Shown here: positions 56,259 to 63,846 of the stretch, piece by piece
How the letters are laid out: each line of letters begins with the position of its first letter
Numbering within the stretch: the first letter of the stretch is position 1
Assembly (NCBI GenBank): GCA_913062815.1
Contig: CAJXWZ010000004.1
Coordinates: forward strand, 1 to 64,000
Length of the DNA stretch: 64,000 bases
From: an uncultured Colwellia sp.
GTDB taxonomy: Bacteria > Pseudomonadota > Gammaproteobacteria > Enterobacterales > Alteromonadaceae
Direction: 5' to 3'
Made by a program: the position numbers and the translations under genes
Notes under the pieces: model-generated
Database searches by the model: none
Seen by the model: the letters and a program-made list of their open reading frames with translations, nothing else
Told to the model about the DNA's origin: nothing

Positions 56259-56909
56259 ATGAGTATTATCGATAACATTATTGCCTTTTTACAAAACGGA
56301 GGTTCATTTATCTACCCAATCGCTTTAGTGCTAGTGGTAGGTTTGGCCATTACTATTGAACGGTGGCTGTACCTTAGTTCAGCGCTCAAAACAAACAGAA
56401 GAGCGCTCGCGTCTTTACAAAGTGCGCTAAAAAAAGGTGATATTGATGTAATAAGTAAGCAAGCTAAACAAAGCTCAGCACCTGTGCTTGATGTATTGCA
56501 GTCAGGAATCGCGCGACTATCAACGGTAAAGCGCCGTGAAGATGTTGAATACGCTATGGAAGAGACCATTATGGAATATATGCTTCGCCTTGAAAAGCGC
56601 ACACCTTATCTAGCGACGTTAGCAAATATTGCCACTTTGCTCGGTTTGTTAGGGACAATTATGGGCTTGATAGCGGCTTTCTCCGCCGTTGCCAATGCCG
56701 ACCCGGCAGAAAAAGCTAACTTATTATCGGCAAGTATTTCTGTTGCTATGAATACCACCGCTTTTGGTTTGATTACGGCTATTCCCTTAATTTTATTTCA
56801 TACCACTTTAATGAGTAAAACCGCAGCCATTGTTGACTCTTTAGAAATGGCGGGTATCAAGTTACTAAATTCACTATCATTTGGGCCAACTGAATCAAAT
56901 CGAGGCTAA
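56259..56909 (+). CDS. MotA/TolQ/ExbB-family proton channel protein
   Basis: A 216-residue inner-membrane protein with three transmembrane helices: one near residues 16-37 and two near 118-145 and 160-185. The family signature is present in LLGLLGTIMGLIAAFSAV and SISVAMNTTAFGLITAIPLILF, which includes the conserved Thr/Pro and Gly lining the proton path. The cytoplasmic loop (about 45-115) is of ExbB type. It carries a good ribosome binding site (AAGGAAAACAAC). Two ExbD/TolR genes and a TonB-like gene follow with overlapping ends, forming an energised complex that uses the proton gradient. It is more like AglR/TolQ-type motors than like a dedicated iron-uptake ExbB. Confidence 0.92.
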   Translation: MSIIDNIIAFLQNGGSFIYPIALVLVVGLAITIERWLYLSSALKTNRRALASLQSALKKGDIDVISKQAKQSSAPVLDVLQSGIARLSTVKRREDVEYAMEETIMEYMLRLEKRTPYLATLANIATLLGLLGTIMGLIAAFSAVANADPAEKANLLSASISVAMNTTAFGLITAIPLILFHTTLMSKTAAIVDSLEMAGIKLLNSLSFGPTESNRG

Positions 56910-56913
56910 TATT

Positions 56914-57471
56914 ATGAGACGTCGTCGTCGCATTAATACCCAAGAAGCTGAGCTTGATATCACCTCATTTATGAACTTAATGATAGTGTTGGTACCTGTG
57001 TTATTGCTTAGTTTAGTATTTTCACAAGTGCGAATATTAAATTTGCAGTTACCTGTTGAGGGAACAGCCCAAGAGCAAGACAATCAAGAGCCCAAACTTC
57101 TCGAACTAGTAATTGATAGCCAAGGATTCGAGCTAAATTATCCAAGTGGCATATTGTTAAAGAGAATAGCTAAATCAGAAGCTGGTTATAACTTCTCTTT
57201 GTTATCGAGTTACTTGCAAGATTTAAAGCTAACCTTTCAACAAAATAACACCGATAAAAATGATATTGTTATTTTGCTCAGCCCAGCAGTAGAATATCAA
57301 ACCCTTGTTTCGGCTATGGATACCGTACGCTCATTTAAAGCCGTGGTCGCCGCTAATGTAGTTGATGCCGAGCTATTTCCTTTCATTTCGCTTGGCGATG
57401 CTCCTGACGCGGTTCATGATAAAAGTATTGTTGTCAGCGACGACGATAAAGCTGTCGGAGGTAAGTCATGA
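56914..57471 (+). CDS. ExbD/TolR-family protein with Asn at the channel Asp position
   Basis: A 185-residue protein from the ATG at 56914 (GAGG ribosome binding site). The N-terminal arginine-rich stretch is followed by a single transmembrane helix (about 20-42: SFMNLMIVLVPVLLLSLVF). In ExbD/TolR proteins this helix begins with the motif [LF]-x-D-x-M-L-V-L, whose Asp carries protons. Here the matching residue is Asn (TSF-M-N-LMIVL, codon AAC). The periplasmic domain of about 140 residues has the ExbD fold ending VVDAELFPFISLGDAP. It overlaps the following ExbD gene by 4 bases. Confidence 0.88.
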   Translation: MRRRRRINTQEAELDITSFMNLMIVLVPVLLLSLVFSQVRILNLQLPVEGTAQEQDNQEPKLLELVIDSQGFELNYPSGILLKRIAKSEAGYNFSLLSSYLQDLKLTFQQNNTDKNDIVILLSPAVEYQTLVSAMDTVRSFKAVVAANVVDAELFPFISLGDAPDAVHDKSIVVSDDDKAVGGKS

Positions 57472-58001
57472 AACAATCAGCGCGTGCGAAACGTTTAGCT
57501 AAACACCATAAACGTTTCAATAGTTCAGCAAAGCTAAATTTAGTCTCATTGATGGATATTTTCACTATTTTGGTGTTTTTTCTCATCGTAAATCAATCAG
57601 AAGTTCGAGTCTTACAAAATATTAAAGAGATCAACTTACCTGTGTCCATTGCTGATGAGTTACCGAATGAAAATATTGTGGTAACAGTACTCACTAACAC
57701 GGTATTAGTGCAAGAACGGGCGGTATGGCAACAAGCACAAAATTTATCTAATTTAGCAGATGAGAATAATGTTGAGTTAGTGGCAGCATTGAAAAAAGAG
57801 CTGGTTTATCTGGCGTCCAAACGACAAACCTTAACTGAATCAGAGCAATTAAAAGGCCGCGCCGTAACCATTATTGGTGATGCTTTAGTACCTTATCAAG
57901 TTTTAAAGCAAATTATGGCCGCTTGTGCAGATAGTAACTATCGAAATATGTCATTGGCGGTTCAGCAAATAGCGACTAAGCAAACGGAGGTGCAGTTATG
58001 A
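57468..58001 (+). CDS. ExbD/TolR-family protein, second copy, with intact channel Asp
   Basis: A 177-residue inner-membrane protein. A basic N-terminus (KQSARAKRLAKHHKRF) precedes a single transmembrane helix at about residues 24-45 with the motif VSLMDIFTILVFFLIV, in which the functional Asp is conserved. The periplasmic domain continues with VREINLPVS-type strand and C-terminal VTIIGDALVPYQVLKQIMAACADSNY, the usual ExbD/TolR ending. Start and stop overlap its neighbours by 4 bases on both sides, so stoichiometric expression with the other ExbD is expected. Confidence 0.92.
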   Translation: MKQSARAKRLAKHHKRFNSSAKLNLVSLMDIFTILVFFLIVNQSEVRVLQNIKEINLPVSIADELPNENIVVTVLTNTVLVQERAVWQQAQNLSNLADENNVELVAALKKELVYLASKRQTLTESEQLKGRAVTIIGDALVPYQVLKQIMAACADSNYRNMSLAVQQIATKQTEVQL

Positions 58002-58945
58002 ACTCAGCTTCCTTACCAGCTCATGTGCATTTTACTAACACAAGTCAATTTCAAAACTTTTATGATCTCTTTAAAGTCAGTGAGCAAGACAAAAAATTCG
58101 TTCGCATATTGTTCATTTTATTTGCCGTCTATTTCATCATTGGTGTCGTTGTACCTTTTTTAACGCAAGTGGAAGTACCAAGAGCAACTAAAGAGCAATT
58201 GCCTGTCCATTTAACAAAACTTATTTTAAAAGAGAAACAATTACCTCCTCCTGAAAAAGTTATACCGCAAGAAAAGAAACCAGCAGTGGTAGAAGAAGTA
58301 GAAAAACCAAAAACACCCGCAGCCAAGAGCCAAGCGGCTAAAGAAAAAGCTAAATCATCGGGGCTGGCGGCAATGAAAGATGAACTTTTTTCTATGCGTG
58401 ATGCTTTTGAAATAAAACCTAATGAGCCAGTTGCCTTAAATAGACAACAGTCAACTGAAACGAAAGTAAAAAGAAAGTTACTCGCAGCACAGGCAAACAA
58501 ACAAAGTAATGCATTATCGGCAGCACATATTACTCAAACGGTAGTTAGCGAAGAGCTGAGTACAAGAAATACCCGACAGGTTCGATTATCCGAAGAAGAA
58601 GTACTCGCAGGCACAGATGTTATGGTTGACGAAGAGTTAACTGATGGCAGCTCAGGGCAACGCTCAGAAATGTCATTACGTAGAAGCCTAGAAGCACATA
58701 AAGCACGTTTATATGCACGTTATAATAGAGCACTACGTAAAGATCCATTTCTACAAGGTAAAGTCATGTTCGAAATTGACATTCAACCAAATGGTAAAGT
58801 CAGTCGAGTTTTGATTAAATCAAGTGAACTTAACCACAATAAATTAGAGCGACAGCTTATGGCTATTATACGTTCTATTCGATTCCCTGTTGAAGATGTT
58901 GAACTAATGACCACAATATGGGCAATTGATTTTTTACCCAAATAA
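57998..58945 (+). CDS. TonB-like protein with AgmX/PglI-type C-terminal domain
   Basis: A 315-residue protein anchored by one transmembrane helix at about residues 32-53 (RILFILFAVYFIIGVVVPFL). A Pro/Lys/Glu-rich spacer follows (LPPPEKVIPQEKKPAVVEEVEKPK), then Lys-rich helical segments. The C-terminal domain of about 90 residues (RARYNRAL-type helix, GKVMFEIDIQPNGKVSRVLIKSSELNHNKLE) is the TonB-like 'AgmX/PglI' fold found in Myxococcus gliding/sporulation proteins GltJ and GltG. With the ExbB/ExbD genes it forms a complete energy-transducing set. It is the last gene of the operon and converges with maf. Confidence 0.85.
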   Translation: MNSASLPAHVHFTNTSQFQNFYDLFKVSEQDKKFVRILFILFAVYFIIGVVVPFLTQVEVPRATKEQLPVHLTKLILKEKQLPPPEKVIPQEKKPAVVEEVEKPKTPAAKSQAAKEKAKSSGLAAMKDELFSMRDAFEIKPNEPVALNRQQSTETKVKRKLLAAQANKQSNALSAAHITQTVVSEELSTRNTRQVRLSEEEVLAGTDVMVDEELTDGSSGQRSEMSLRRSLEAHKARLYARYNRALRKDPFLQGKVMFEIDIQPNGKVSRVLIKSSELNHNKLERQLMAIIRSIRFPVEDVELMTTIWAIDFLPK

Positions 58946-58979
58946 CCTTATAAGGCATGGAATAAACAGCGAGTGCACT

Positions 58980-59576
58980 TTAAACGATATTTTGCTTAGC
59001 TAACACATCCACACCATGTGCTTTGAGCAGCGCTACCAGCTTTATTAAGGGTAAACCAATTAAAGTATTAGGATCATCACCTTCTAATTTCTTAAATAAA
59101 CAAATACCTAAACCTTCACTTTTAAAGCTGCCAGCACAATTATAAGGCTGTTCTGCTGTTAAATAATTTCTAATTTCAACGGGTGAAAGTTCATTGAAAT
59201 GCACTATAAAAGGCTCTACCAATGATTTTATTGTATTTGAACTACTATCAAGTACACATAAACCAGTATAAAAAATTACCGATTTATTGCTAAATTTTGT
59301 TAGTTGATTTACGCCATTTTCAAAGTTATGTGGTTTACCCAATATTTCACCATCACATACAGCAACTTGGTCAGAGCCAATGATCAGTGCATGAGGGTAA
59401 TTATTGGCAACCGCTTGTGCTTTTTCAATTGCTAACCTTTCGACTAAGGCTTGTGGTGTTTCGTGAATTAACGCTGTTTCATCTATATTGGGTTTTGCAC
59501 ATTTAAAGGGTAAATTAAGTTTCTCTAAAATAATTTTTCGAAAAGGGGAGGTTGAGCCTAAAACTAAGGTTTTCAT
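58980..59576 (-). CDS. Maf-family nucleotide pyrophosphatase (YceF-like)
   Basis: A 198-residue Maf protein, in E. coli (YceF) a pyrophosphatase for modified nucleotides such as m7GTP. The N-terminal substrate loop is GSTSPFRKIILEKL. The metal-binding and catalytic regions are IDETALIHETPQALVERLAIEKAQAVA, the central IIGSDQVAVCDGEILGKP, and the C-terminal CAGSFKSEGLGICLFKKLEGDDPNTLIGLPLI. The subfamily match is YceF rather than the dTTP-specific YhdE. It is divergent from yceD-rpmF as in E. coli. Confidence 0.92.
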   Translation of the reverse strand: MKTLVLGSTSPFRKIILEKLNLPFKCAKPNIDETALIHETPQALVERLAIEKAQAVANNYPHALIIGSDQVAVCDGEILGKPHNFENGVNQLTKFSNKSVIFYTGLCVLDSSSNTIKSLVEPFIVHFNELSPVEIRNYLTAEQPYNCAGSFKSEGLGICLFKKLEGDDPNTLIGLPLIKLVALLKAHGVDVLAKQNIV

Positions 59577-59695
59577 GTTTTACCTGCAAAAGTGAATGAA
59601 TTTACAATGTCGATGAACAATTAAGCAAAAACTGCTCAAGAACTGCTATTATAAGGACAATCTTTAGTTTTTAAACGAAATATGCTAATTTTCTT

Positions 59696-59724
59696 TTGAC
59701 ACTTGCCCTTAGGGGCTTTATTAT
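59696..59724 (+). promoter_or_regulatory. Strong sigma-70 promoter for yceD-rpmF
   Basis: TTGACA (59696-59701) and TATTAT (59719-59724) are separated by exactly 17 bases. The next bases, GCGCGCC, form a GC-rich discriminator of the kind that makes promoters growth-rate and ppGpp sensitive. Transcription should start near 59731, only a few bases before the yceD ATG at 59734, so the message would be almost leaderless. Confidence 0.78.
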
Positions 59725-59733
59725 GCGCGCCTT

Positions 59734-60246
59734 ATGCAGAATCTTAAGCTTCCGATAACAATTAGTCCGACCCGAAGTGCACAACGTAGACTTGTGTGCG
59801 AGGGCATATTTAAGTTGTCGGAAATGACTAGGCTACTTGCTGTTAGTGAAATTCGCAGTGAGCATGTTCAAGTTAGTGTTAAGTTTGATGTGGATGAGCG
59901 TGGTTTGACAGTAATGTCTGGCACAGCATCGGCATTAGTTGCATTAACTTGTCAACGGTGTAATGAACTTTTTGATTCAGAGCTGAATGTAGATTTTACT
60001 TTTAGTCCAGCAAAAAATGAAGAAGCCGCTGAAAACATTCCGTCATATTATGACGTAATAGAATTAAATGAAGATGGTGAAGTAAACTTGCGAGAGTTAG
60101 TGGAAGAAGAGTTATTGCTCATGATTCCATTAATTCCACGGCATGAAATCAAAGACTGTTCTGCTGATGCAGATAGTGTTTGGGGAGAATTGCCTGAAGA
60201 GCTTGAGAAACCGAATCCATTTGACGTATTAAAACAACTCAAATAG
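59734..60246 (+). CDS. yceD: YceD / DUF177 family protein
   Basis: A 170-residue DUF177 protein, in enterics linked to 23S rRNA accumulation and always beside rpmF. It matches E. coli YceD from the first codon (LKLPITISPTRSAQRRL), which fixes the start. A zinc-type Cys pair ALTCQRCNELF lies near residue 72, and the C-terminal ELPEELEKPNPFDVLKQLK is the family tail. No ribosome binding site is visible, because the promoter lies immediately upstream. rpmF follows 39 bases later. Confidence 0.93.
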   Translation: MQNLKLPITISPTRSAQRRLVCEGIFKLSEMTRLLAVSEIRSEHVQVSVKFDVDERGLTVMSGTASALVALTCQRCNELFDSELNVDFTFSPAKNEEAAENIPSYYDVIELNEDGEVNLRELVEEELLLMIPLIPRHEIKDCSADADSVWGELPEELEKPNPFDVLKQLK

Positions 60247-60285
60247 TTAATTATAATTAACTAGTAACCGATTTAGGAGTAACTC

Positions 60286-60456
60286 ATGGCAGTTCAAAAA
60301 AGCAAAAAGTCTCGTTCAAGACGTGGCATGCGCCGTTCACATGATGCTTTAACAGCAGAAAACTTATCAGTAGATCCAGTATCAGGTGAAACGCATCGTC
60401 GTCACCATGTAACAGCTGATGGCTTTTACAAAGGCGTTAAAGTAATCGCTAATTAA
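60286..60456 (+). CDS. rpmF: 50S ribosomal protein L32
   Basis: A 56-residue basic protein beginning [20 protein letters not shown], the usual L32 N-terminus. It continues [20 protein letters not shown] and ends [11 protein letters not shown]. No zinc-binding Cys pairs are present, as in E. coli L32. The ribosome binding site is TAGGAGTAACTC. It lies between yceD and plsX, the conserved order. Confidence 0.97.
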   Translation: MAVQKSKKSRSRRGMRRSHDALTAENLSVDPVSGETHRRHHVTADGFYKGVKVIAN

Positions 60457-60501
60457 GCGACATTACTTTAAGCTATCTATTTAAAGCTAGTGTAATTAAG
60501 C

Positions 60502-61551
60502 TTGAATAGTCAAAATATCCTAACCTTAGCGTTAGATGTTATGGGGGGCGACCAAGGCCCCCTTATAACGATCCCCTCAGCAGTAAAGGCAATTAATCAA
60601 CTGCCCAATTTGCACCTAATTCTTTGTGGTGATGAAAATATCATTACAACAGAGCTTGCTCGATTAAATATCTCCAAACAAGATTTACTACAGCATCAAC
60701 AACTGTCTATTTTTGCAACATCTCAAACTGTAGAAATGGATGATAAACCTGCTTTTGCACTTCGAAATAAAAAAGATTCATCAATGCGAAAAGCTTTAGA
60801 CTTAGTCCATCAAAGTAAAGCCCAAGCTTGTGTCAGTGCTGGTAATACCGGAGCACTCTTTTCTATGGCGCATTTTGTTTTGAAGACATTGCCTGGTGTC
60901 GAACGTCCGGCATTAATTTCATCTTTACCCACGCATGATGATGATAAGCATGTTTTTATGCTTGATTTAGGGGCTAATGTTTTTTGTGACTCTCATGTGC
61001 TTTATCAGTTTGGGGTAATGGGCTCAGTGATGGCTGAACAGGTAGATGGTATAGCCAAGCCTCGTATCGCGTTACTAAATATGGGCGAAGAAGCCATCAA
61101 AGGTAGTGACCATATAAAGCAAGCAGCGCTTGAGTTGTCAGAAAATGAAGCGATAAATTACATCGGCTTTATTGAAGGTTGTGATATTTTCTCTAACAAA
61201 GCCGACGTTATTGTTTGTGATGGCTTTGTTGGTAATGTAACACTAAAAACTTGTGAAGGTGTGGCACGCTTAGTCTATAAGAAATCAAAATCAATTTTTA
61301 GTCAAAACCTTTTAGTTAAATTACTTACCGTAATAGTTAAGCCAAGCTTAAAAAAAATGTTCAAATCAATGAACCCCGACCAGTATAACGGTGCAAGTTT
61401 GATAGGATTGCGCGGTATTGTGGTTAAGAGTCATGGCAATGCGAATACTAATGCTTTTTTCTCAGCGATTATGGAAGCGGTAAAGGAAGTAGAGCGTCAA
61501 GTTCCTGAAAAAATAAAGAACTCTTTAGAGCAAGGTCTTTCGTCACAATAA
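60502..61551 (+). CDS. plsX: Phosphate acyltransferase PlsX
   Basis: It converts acyl-ACP and phosphate to acyl-phosphate, the acyl donor for PlsY in phospholipid synthesis. It has 349 residues with start TTG at 60502: the sequence then reads SQNILTLALDVMGGDQGP, matching the E. coli N-terminus, and no closer ATG exists. Further landmarks are KKDSSMRKALDLVHQSKAQACVSAGNTGAL, VCDGFVGNVTLKTCEG and the C-terminal HGNANTNAFFSAI. The rare start and weak ribosome binding site may lower its yield relative to L32. It lies 45 bases after rpmF. Confidence 0.95.
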   Translation: MNSQNILTLALDVMGGDQGPLITIPSAVKAINQLPNLHLILCGDENIITTELARLNISKQDLLQHQQLSIFATSQTVEMDDKPAFALRNKKDSSMRKALDLVHQSKAQACVSAGNTGALFSMAHFVLKTLPGVERPALISSLPTHDDDKHVFMLDLGANVFCDSHVLYQFGVMGSVMAEQVDGIAKPRIALLNMGEEAIKGSDHIKQAALELSENEAINYIGFIEGCDIFSNKADVIVCDGFVGNVTLKTCEGVARLVYKKSKSIFSQNLLVKLLTVIVKPSLKKMFKSMNPDQYNGASLIGLRGIVVKSHGNANTNAFFSAIMEAVKEVERQVPEKIKNSLEQGLSSQ

Positions 61552-61595
61552 CCTGTAAATTATTTAAATTAAATAGTAAAGAGAAGTTAAATCAT

Positions 61596-62549
61596 ATGCA
61601 AAAAACACCATTACAAAACAATTTAGCTTTCGTTTTCCCCGGACAAGGCTCACAAACTGTCGCCATGTTAAGTGATTTCAGTGAAAATGATATTGTTCAA
61701 AACACCTTTAAAGAAGCATCAAGTGCATTAGGTTACGATTTATGGCAATTGGTTGCACAAGGCCCAGCAGAACAACTTAATCAAACAAACTTCACCCAGC
61801 CGGCATTATTAACAGCAAGTGTGGCCTTATGGCGATTATGGCAAGTTGAATCAAATGTTTTACCTACTGTTCTAGCTGGGCATAGTTTAGGCGAATATTC
61901 AGCACTGGTTTGTGCTGGAGTTATCTCGTTGACTGACGGGGTAAAGTTAGTGGAAAAACGCGGTGAGTACATGCAAGCATGTGTTCCTGCTGGCATGGGA
62001 GCAATGGCAGCTGTTATCGGTTTAGATGACCAAGCTATTATTGCTGCTTGTGCACAAGCACAACAGGGTGAAGTAGTCGCTGCGGTTAACTTTAACTCTC
62101 CTGGTCAAGTGGTTATTGCAGGTCATAAAGCCGCAGTAGAGCGTGCCGGTGACCTATGTAAGGCTGCAGGCGCAAAACGTGTACTGCCATTACCGGTAAG
62201 TGTTCCGTCACACTGCGCTTTAATGAATGATGCCGCAGATAAATTAGCTGCAGACCTTGAAGCTATCGATTTTAATGAGCCAAGTATCAATGTTGTTAAT
62301 AACGTTGATGTTGCTATTGAAACCAGCGGTGCAGCAATAAAAGCAGCTTTAGTAAAACAATTATATAGCCCGGTACGTTGGAGTGAAACAATTACTCAAC
62401 TTGGCGAGCAAGGCATTAATCAGATGTTAGAAGTAGGACCGGGTAAAGTACTGCAAGGCTTGGTTAAACGCATAAATAAAAGTATTAGTTGTGTCTCTTT
62501 TAACAGTGAAGACACTTTAATAAAAGCTAAAGAGCTTATTCAAGCATAA
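61596..62549 (+). CDS. fabD: Malonyl-CoA:ACP transacylase
   Basis: It loads malonyl groups from CoA onto ACP for fatty acid elongation. It has 317 residues (E. coli 309). The oxyanion-side motif is VFPGQGSQ, the nucleophile Ser lies in AGHSLGEYSAL near residue 92, the malonate-binding Arg follows in KRGEYMQAC, and the catalytic His is in SVPSHCALM near residue 205. It follows plsX directly, so the fabH gene normally found between them is absent. Ribosome binding site AGAGAAG. Confidence 0.96.
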   Translation: MQKTPLQNNLAFVFPGQGSQTVAMLSDFSENDIVQNTFKEASSALGYDLWQLVAQGPAEQLNQTNFTQPALLTASVALWRLWQVESNVLPTVLAGHSLGEYSALVCAGVISLTDGVKLVEKRGEYMQACVPAGMGAMAAVIGLDDQAIIAACAQAQQGEVVAAVNFNSPGQVVIAGHKAAVERAGDLCKAAGAKRVLPLPVSVPSHCALMNDAADKLAADLEAIDFNEPSINVVNNVDVAIETSGAAIKAALVKQLYSPVRWSETITQLGEQGINQMLEVGPGKVLQGLVKRINKSISCVSFNSEDTLIKAKELIQA

Positions 62550-62570
62550 AAAGTCATAATAGGAAGAAAT

Positions 62571-63305
62571 ATGTTTTCATTAACAGGAAAAGTTGCATTA
62601 GTTACTGGTGCAAGCCGTGGTATTGGTAAAGCGATAGCGACTCAATTACAAGCACTAGGAGCGACGGTTGTAGGAACCGCTACTTCAGAACATGGTGCAG
62701 ATAAAATTGCAGATTATTTAGGCGCTGGCAACGGTTTAGTCTTAAATGTGACCAGTGATGACTCAATCTCAGCGATGTTTGCTGTAATAAAAGAGGCACA
62801 TGGCGGTGTGGATATTTTAGTAAATAACGCCGGCATTACTCGTGATAACTTGTTTATGCGTATGAAGGATGATGAATGGCAAGACATACTCGATACGAAC
62901 TTGACCTCAGTTTTTAAAGTGAGTAAAGCGGCTATTCGCCCAATGATGAAAAAGCGTGCAGGTCGTATTATCAATATAGGATCTGTGGTTGGTTCTATGG
63001 GTAATGCAGGACAAGTAAATTATGCAACGGCAAAGGCTGGATTATTAGGCTTTACTAAATCTCTAGCACGAGAAATAGCTTCACGTGGTATTACTGTGAA
63101 CACAATAGCGCCAGGTTTTATTGATACAGATATGACCCAAACGTTAACTGACGAGCAAAAAGAAGGGATTTTCTCACAAGTTCCTGCCAATCGTCTTGGA
63201 AAACCAGAAGAAATTGCCAGTACTGTTGCCTTTTTAGCATCAGATGCTGCTGCTTATATCACCGGTGAAACCCTTCATGTAAATGGCGGTATGTATATGG
63301 TCTAA
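62571..63305 (+). CDS. fabG: 3-oxoacyl-ACP reductase
   Basis: An NADPH-dependent short-chain dehydrogenase that reduces 3-ketoacyl-ACP. It has 244 residues. Landmarks are the nucleotide-binding VTGASRGIG near residue 13, NNAGITRDNLFMRMKDDEW, the catalytic Ser in NIGSVVGSMGN, and YATAKAGLLGFTKSLA carrying the YxxxK pair near residue 150. The C-terminal TGETLHVNGGMYMV is standard. It lies 21 bases after fabD with the ribosome binding site AGGAAGAA. Confidence 0.97.
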   Translation: MFSLTGKVALVTGASRGIGKAIATQLQALGATVVGTATSEHGADKIADYLGAGNGLVLNVTSDDSISAMFAVIKEAHGGVDILVNNAGITRDNLFMRMKDDEWQDILDTNLTSVFKVSKAAIRPMMKKRAGRIINIGSVVGSMGNAGQVNYATAKAGLLGFTKSLAREIASRGITVNTIAPGFIDTDMTQTLTDEQKEGIFSQVPANRLGKPEEIASTVAFLASDAAAYITGETLHVNGGMYMV

Positions 63306-63480
63306 GCCTTTAAATTAAAGGCTTTGCTTTGTGTTGTTATTGTTGAAATTTAATAAATTCATATAAGTTAACAGGTTAGACCACACAAAAAAACTAACTT
63401 GAGGCTTGCATGGCGAGCTGTTGACGAATAAACTACACGCAATTTGAAAAATTACACTTTCAGTAAGTAAAGGAAAAAAA

Positions 63481-63714
63481 ATGAGTACTATCGAAGAACG
63501 CGTAAAAAAAATCACTATTGAACAATTAGGTGTTAGTGAAGCAGAAGTTAAAACTGATTCATCTTTCGTTGATGATTTAGGTGCTGATTCATTAGATACA
63601 GTAGAATTAGTAATGGCGTTAGAAGAAGAATTTGATACTGAGATCCCTGACGAAGAAGCTGAAAAAATCACTACAGTTCAAGCAGCAATCGATTACGTTA
63701 ACGCTAATCAATAA
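63481..63714 (+). CDS. acpP: Acyl carrier protein
   Basis: A 77-residue acidic carrier of growing fatty acyl chains. The phosphopantetheine attachment Ser is in [20 protein letters not shown] near residue 37, and the C-terminal helix is [20 protein letters not shown]. The ribosome binding site is AAAGGAAAAAA. The gap of about 175 bases after fabG suggests an additional promoter for this highly expressed gene, and a strong terminator-like hairpin follows. Confidence 0.97.
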   Translation: MSTIEERVKKITIEQLGVSEAEVKTDSSFVDDLGADSLDTVELVMALEEEFDTEIPDEEAEKITTVQAAIDYVNANQ

Positions 63715-63733
63715 TTGCTAACGCAGAATTATT

Positions 63734-63810
63734 AGTTACGCCGTAGCGCGTAACTTTAAAAGTAGTTAAGAAAAAGCGGTATGCTTATAATTTAAGTGGC
63801 CGCTTTTTTT
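63734..63810 (+). terminator. Tandem hairpins with terminator between acpP and fabF
   Basis: The first hairpin has arms AGTTACGC (63734-63741) and GCGTAACT (63748-63755). The second has arms AAAAAGCGG (63771-63779) and CCGCTTTTT (63800-63808), followed by more T. The second is a good Rho-independent terminator. Partial read-through would explain why acpP is made in excess over fabF in this order. Confidence 0.75.
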
Positions 63811-63846
63811 GTATCTCTTATTTGAACTCCAAAAGGTAGAGAAGCG

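Noticed and set aside
58129..58500. Minus-strand open frame of 123 codons opposite the TonB-like gene
   Set aside because: It is antisense to the Lys/Pro-rich spacer, whose codon bias leaves the reverse frame open; no start context or homology was seen.
56259..58945. Ordinary ExbB-ExbD-TonB system for iron uptake
   Set aside because: There are two ExbDs, one with an altered Asp, an AgmX/PglI-type C-terminus, adjacent TPR lipoproteins and no receptor or siderophore gene nearby.
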